Position numbers and translations under genes: made by a program
Notes under the pieces: model-generated
The model's database searches: none
Told to the model about the DNA's origin: nothing
What the model saw: the letters and a program-made list of their open reading frames with translations, nothing else
Shown here: in pieces, positions 60,827-64,000 of the stretch
How the letters are laid out: the number at the start of each line of letters is the position of its first letter
Numbering within the stretch: the first letter of the stretch is position 1
Source of the DNA: JAJECS01 sp965262745
GTDB taxonomy: Bacteria; Chloroflexota; UBA11872
DNA length: 64,000 bases
Assembly (NCBI GenBank): GCA_965262745.1
Contig: OZ253558.1
Span: forward strand, 310,001-374,000
Reading direction: 5' to 3'

Positions 60827-61169
60827 TTCCCCGGTACTAACTGCCTACCGCTGTCGCCAGGACGGCCGGCTGGTCATGACGCGCGGCGACGCGTGCCCGA
60901 CCTGCGGTCGAACCGACCTGGAGCCTCACGAAGTCGCCGGCGAAGGACGGGTCGTCGTTTGGACCACGATTCACGTGCCGCCCACGCGCTATGCCGCCGA
61001 AGCGCCCTACACCGTGGTGATGGTCGAGCTGGACGGCGGTCTGCGCACCATGGGGCGACTGCTCGGCGGCGGCGGGCGCGCGCTGGGCGCCCGTGTCCGG
61101 CTGCATCACGTCGATGCGCAGCGCGGACCGATATTCGAGGCCGCCGATCCGGCTACGCCGCCGGGATAG
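60819..61169 (+). CDS. DUF35 OB-fold acyl-CoA-associated protein
   Basis: This 116-residue protein has a zinc-ribbon (ACPTCGRTDLEPHEVAGEGRVVVWTTIHVPP) and an OB-fold domain with APYTVVMVELDGGLRTMG. Archaeal homologues join a thiolase and HMG-CoA synthase in one complex and channel acetoacetyl-CoA. Only the second CxxC of the ribbon is intact; the first is CRQDG. It is coupled to the thiolase gene. Confidence 0.84.
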   Translation: MTDSPVLTAYRCRQDGRLVMTRGDACPTCGRTDLEPHEVAGEGRVVVWTTIHVPPTRYAAEAPYTVVMVELDGGLRTMGRLLGGGGRALGARVRLHHVDAQRGPIFEAADPATPPG

Positions 61170-61214
61170 CAAATTGGGCTGCCGTAGGGGCGACCCGTGT
61201 GGCTGCCCGCGGCG

Positions 61215-62891
61215 CTACGACGGGATGACCGGCAAGCGCAGGTGGGACGGGTAGGTGTGGGCGTGCAGCACGGTTTGCGCCGCGGCGCGCATGGCGGTGT
61301 CGTGCGCCAGATCGTTGCCCGTGTTCAGGTTGCGGTCATAGCAGGGGAAATTCGATGACGAGATCTCGAGCCGGATGCGGTGCCCGGCGCGGAACACATT
61401 GCTCGTAGCGCCCACCGTGATCTCGTAGCGGTATACCTTGCCCGGCTCCAACAGGGTCGGTTCGGCCATCCCCTCGCGGTAGCGGGCGCGCACGATGCCG
61501 TCGCAGAGGTTCATGGCGTAGCCGCTGGGCGCGACGTCGACCAGCTTGGCCGTCCAGTCGGTGTCGCGGCCGTCGGTGGCCGCAAATAGCACCACCGTGA
61601 TGGGACCGGTGACGTCCATGTCGGTGCTCAGCGGTTCCGACGTGTAGCACAGCACGTCCGACCGGGCCTCGACCGGCCGCTGGTCGTACGGCCCCCAGGC
61701 CACGATCTCCGGCGTGCAGCAGGTGGTCCCTCCCAGCGTCTGCACCGGGAGCCGGGGGTCGTAGACGTATCGATCGGGCGGTTCCTCGGCTGGCGGCTGT
61801 GTCGTCAACGCCCCGTCGCCCCGCGCGCTGTTGGCGTCGCCGTCGGAGTGCAGGTACCACGCCTGCCAGTCGGTTCGCGCCAGCGGCCATTCATGCTCGT
61901 CGCGCCAATCGTTCACACCCATGGTGAAGAGGCGCAGCGGCGGTTCCTCGCTCAATCCGTCATCCTCGCCCTTGAGCCAGAGGTTGAACCACCGCCGCTC
62001 GACCTGGGTGAGGTTCACCAGCGATTTGGTGCCAAAGTCGATGTCGCCGAGCCGCGTGGACTCAGCCAGGCGGTGCGGCCAGGGGCCGATGATCGCGCGG
62101 CTCTGGCGCGCGGCCGGCGTCGCGCCGAACCGTCGCAGATTGCTGAAGTTTTCCAGCGTGTCGGCCGCGTACAAGTCGTACCACCCGCTCATGTTGAGCG
62201 CCGGCACGCCAATCTCGTGCCAGCGGTGCGCAACGCTGATGTCCTCCCAGTACTCGTCATAGCGATCGTGCGCCAGCCAGTCGCGCCAGAAGTCCAGGCG
62301 CCGACCCGCGCGCAGGTCCAAGTCGGCAATCGGCAGCGTGTGAAACGCCTCGGTCCAGTTGTGAAAGGCGATGCTCTGCGCCGTGCGAGCGTTGGTGCGC
62401 ATGCCCCAGGTGAGGGCCGTCGTGAGCTGCAGCGCGCCTCCCGGCCGCACCAGACCGCCCAGAAACTCCGCGCATACCACGCGCGGCGCCAGACACGTGA
62501 GATACGGGCTGGCCAGGGGCGCGCTGAGCCACTGCACCAGCCCCAGATAGGAGGGGCCGCTCATGCCGATGCGGCCGTTGCTCCATGGTTGTCGCCCAAT
62601 CCACTCGTGGGTGTCGAAGCCGTCGGCGGCCTCGTTGTGGAAGGGGTAATAGCTGCCGTCGGAGTCCCAGCGCCCGCGAACGTCCTGCACCACGCAGGCA
62701 TAACCGTCCTGGGCGAAGGCGCGGGCTGAGGAGATGCTCTCCGGGGTGTTGTTGTCGTAAGGGGTGCGAATGAGCGCCGTCGGGAACGGACCTGGGGCGT
62801 CGGGGAGGTAGATGTCGCCGGAGAGGTCCACGCCGTCCCGCATCGGCATCCTGGTGTCGAGCGCGTAGCGAACGCCGTAGGTGGGGTGCAT
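61215..62891 (-). CDS. CocE/NonD-family X-Pro dipeptidyl-peptidase-like hydrolase
   Basis: This 558-residue serine hydrolase has RMPMRDGVDLSGDIYLP at the N-terminus, the nucleophile Ser in IGMSGPSYLGLVQW, a catalytic-acid region in GWYDLYAADTLENF, and GPWPHRLAES with the likely His. A C-terminal jelly-roll domain (YDPRLPVQTLGGTTC...) is also typical of CocE. Its role is peptide or ester hydrolysis. ATG 62891 follows AGGGCAGG and starts the known N-terminus; the frame upstream is open but unlikely to be used. Confidence 0.86.
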   Translation of the reverse strand: MHPTYGVRYALDTRMPMRDGVDLSGDIYLPDAPGPFPTALIRTPYDNNTPESISSARAFAQDGYACVVQDVRGRWDSDGSYYPFHNEAADGFDTHEWIGRQPWSNGRIGMSGPSYLGLVQWLSAPLASPYLTCLAPRVVCAEFLGGLVRPGGALQLTTALTWGMRTNARTAQSIAFHNWTEAFHTLPIADLDLRAGRRLDFWRDWLAHDRYDEYWEDISVAHRWHEIGVPALNMSGWYDLYAADTLENFSNLRRFGATPAARQSRAIIGPWPHRLAESTRLGDIDFGTKSLVNLTQVERRWFNLWLKGEDDGLSEEPPLRLFTMGVNDWRDEHEWPLARTDWQAWYLHSDGDANSARGDGALTTQPPAEEPPDRYVYDPRLPVQTLGGTTCCTPEIVAWGPYDQRPVEARSDVLCYTSEPLSTDMDVTGPITVVLFAATDGRDTDWTAKLVDVAPSGYAMNLCDGIVRARYREGMAEPTLLEPGKVYRYEITVGATSNVFRAGHRIRLEISSSNFPCYDRNLNTGNDLAHDTAMRAAAQTVLHAHTYPSHLRLPVIPS

Positions 62892-63056
62892 AACCTGCCC
62901 TCGCGGGATGCCGCTCGCCGGCCAGCGTCGGAGCGCGACGCGAAGCGTGCGGTCGGTTGCGGCAGTGTAGCCGCCGCATCCTGATTTCCCGGCGGGTTGC
63001 CGCGTTTCAGGTAGACCGCCACTATGCGAGTCGTTCGGTCTACTGGGGAATGCCGC

Positions 63057-64000
63057 GTGAACCCATACGAGCCTGTTGCTATCTCTGACCTCTGCAATGT
63101 CCCCGCTGATGCGGCCGGACCCTTCGCGGCCGATTTGCTCGGGGCGCGGGACTTTCGCGGGCTGCCCTTCATCGTGGGGGACGCGGCGCGTGGCGCCATC
63201 GCGCAGTTTGGGCCCGGCGGGCACACGGCCTCGCAGACGCTCGCGCTCGGGCGCGCCGTGCACAGCCTGACGTTTGCGCATGCGCTGCTCGACACGGCCA
63301 TCGCGCACGGGGGAGCGCCCGGGGGCGAGGTCGGCCGCTATACGTTCGTCTATCGGAACGGTACCCGCGCCGAAGTGGCGCTGCGCGACCGATTCGAGAT
63401 TGGCTGGATCTCGCGCCATTTCCTGATGCGGCCCGGCGAGCCGTATCTGGCCGCGCGCGACGGTGACGACGGCATGCAGCCCCGCTATGAGGGCCCCTAT
63501 GACGAGAAGCCGCGGCGGATCTCGGAAGTGAGTTCCGGAGGCGCCAGGGCATTCTTTCTCTGGAGCTGGCGCAACCCGCAGCCCGACACCGAGATCGCGA
63601 GCATCGAGATCAGCGGCGGTCCGCTGCCGTGGGTGCTTGGGGGCGTGTCGGCCGGCTTCGTCGATGAAGACCCGCTGGAGCGCGCGCCGCGTCGCCCGGT
63701 GCGGATCGAGCTGACGCAGCCCGAGGACGCCGAGCGGCCCTTCGATCTGGACGTGCAGGTCGACCGGGGCACCGCGACCTATGCGCAGCCGCTGCCGCAG
63801 AACCCGGAGGCCTTCGTCGACGCCGTCGACAAGGGATGGGGCGAGCCGAACAACCTCACCTCCAGTCCGGCCTACACGGAGGTCGGTGCGGTGCCCTCCG
63901 CGGAAGTCCGGGTCACGCAGGGCGGTGAAGTGCTGGGCACGGCACGGTTTGGCGATCTGCAAACGCAGGATGCCGTCCAAGCCTCGCCGCGACTCCGGCT
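63057..64000 (+). CDS. Unidentified protein, open at the right edge of the window
   Basis: A plus-strand frame runs from GTG 63057 to the last base without a stop, over 314 codons. The predicted start reads VNPYEPVAISDLCNVPADAAG. Beta-rich segments follow, such as GLPFIVGDAARGAIAQFG, RAFFLWSWRNPQPDTEIASIEI and PVRIELTQPEDAERPFDLDVQVDRGTATY. These suggest jelly-roll or immunoglobulin-like domains before an unseen C-terminal part. No family is recognised. It is divergent from the CocE gene. Confidence 0.72.
   Translation, partial: MNPYEPVAISDLCNVPADAAGPFAADLLGARDFRGLPFIVGDAARGAIAQFGPGGHTASQTLALGRAVHSLTFAHALLDTAIAHGGAPGGEVGRYTFVYRNGTRAEVALRDRFEIGWISRHFLMRPGEPYLAARDGDDGMQPRYEGPYDEKPRRISEVSSGGARAFFLWSWRNPQPDTEIASIEISGGPLPWVLGGVSAGFVDEDPLERAPRRPVRIELTQPEDAERPFDLDVQVDRGTATYAQPLPQNPEAFVDAVDKGWGEPNNLTSSPAYTEVGAVPSAEVRVTQGGEVLGTARFGDLQTQDAVQASPRLR

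Noticed and set aside
62892..63980. N-terminal extension of the CocE gene to about 921 residues
   Set aside because: The extension covers the divergent gene at 63057 and has no CocE similarity; the start at 62891 has a ribosome-binding site and the typical N-terminus.

Overview
The window is a GC-rich bacterial chromosome segment with dense coding on both strands, frequent GTG starts and many 1-4 base stop/start overlaps. The gene mix suggests a heterotrophic, probably environmental Chloroflexota-type organism: a ribosomal block in the order rpmG-secE-nusG-rplK-rplA-(L10 leader)-rplJ-rplL, paired DarA-like (c-di-AMP-receptor-type) proteins, secreted proteins with very long Pro/Thr linkers, modules of the FF..GG..FG.P type, and many Gfo/Idh/MocA, PhyH, DUF6807, thiolase/DUF35 and CocE genes. 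The phylum is an inference from gene content and style. No 16S rRNA or marker alignment was available.

Region 1 (1-20.5 kb) is an accessory catabolic region. It holds a transglutaminase-like protein, an MDR dehydrogenase, two related Gfo/Idh/MocA oxidoreductases around a GH78 alpha-L-rhamnosidase, an N-acyl-D-amino-acid deacylase, an SDR/xylose-isomerase-like pair, a 2-hydroxyacid dehydrogenase, a sigma-70 factor, two VapBC-type toxin-antitoxin modules, a Zn-alcohol dehydrogenase/lysA pair, a two-domain metallo-beta-lactamase-fold protein and panE. Much of it looks devoted to plant- or algal-type sugars and acidic sugars.

Region 2 (20.6-24 kb) is housekeeping: L33, SecE, NusG, L11, L1, an L10 leader, L10 and L7/L12. 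Region 3 (24-37 kb) is a surface polysaccharide/glycoprotein locus: three GT2 and one GT4 glycosyltransferase, a membrane glycosyltransferase, a Wzx-type flippase, a Tat-exported NHL-repeat protein, an LCP ligase and a GT9 glycosyltransferase. A MutY-like glycosylase without its C-terminal domain sits inside it. It is followed by an FmdB zinc ribbon, a HAD phosphatase and tRNA-Thr(CGU).

Region 4 (38.4-51.4 kb) is mosaic. Two large exported genes (38.4-41.2 and 46.5-48.9 kb) contain visibly AT-richer stretches. One encodes an HExxH peptidase joined to a nearly exact 35-residue repeat; the other encodes a membrane-anchored LysM/OB/trypsin-like protein. Between them lie a third toxin-antitoxin pair, a duplicated amidohydrolase, two DarA-like genes, an aldo/keto reductase and a uronate-dehydrogenase-like SDR. 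An intact IS481-family element (50115-51378) with a CCGC target duplication splits a dispersed hairpin repeat.

Region 5 (51.5-64 kb) has acetamidase/formamidase, YifB/ComM, a YceI-domain protein, a PhyH oxygenase, a class III aminotransferase, DUF6807, a flavin oxidoreductase, a thiolase-DUF35 pair, a CocE/NonD hydrolase and an unidentified open gene running off the right edge. The strongest candidates for something undescribed are the HExxH/35-residue-repeat protein and the LysM-trypsin protein. No complete new defence or mobile system is evident.
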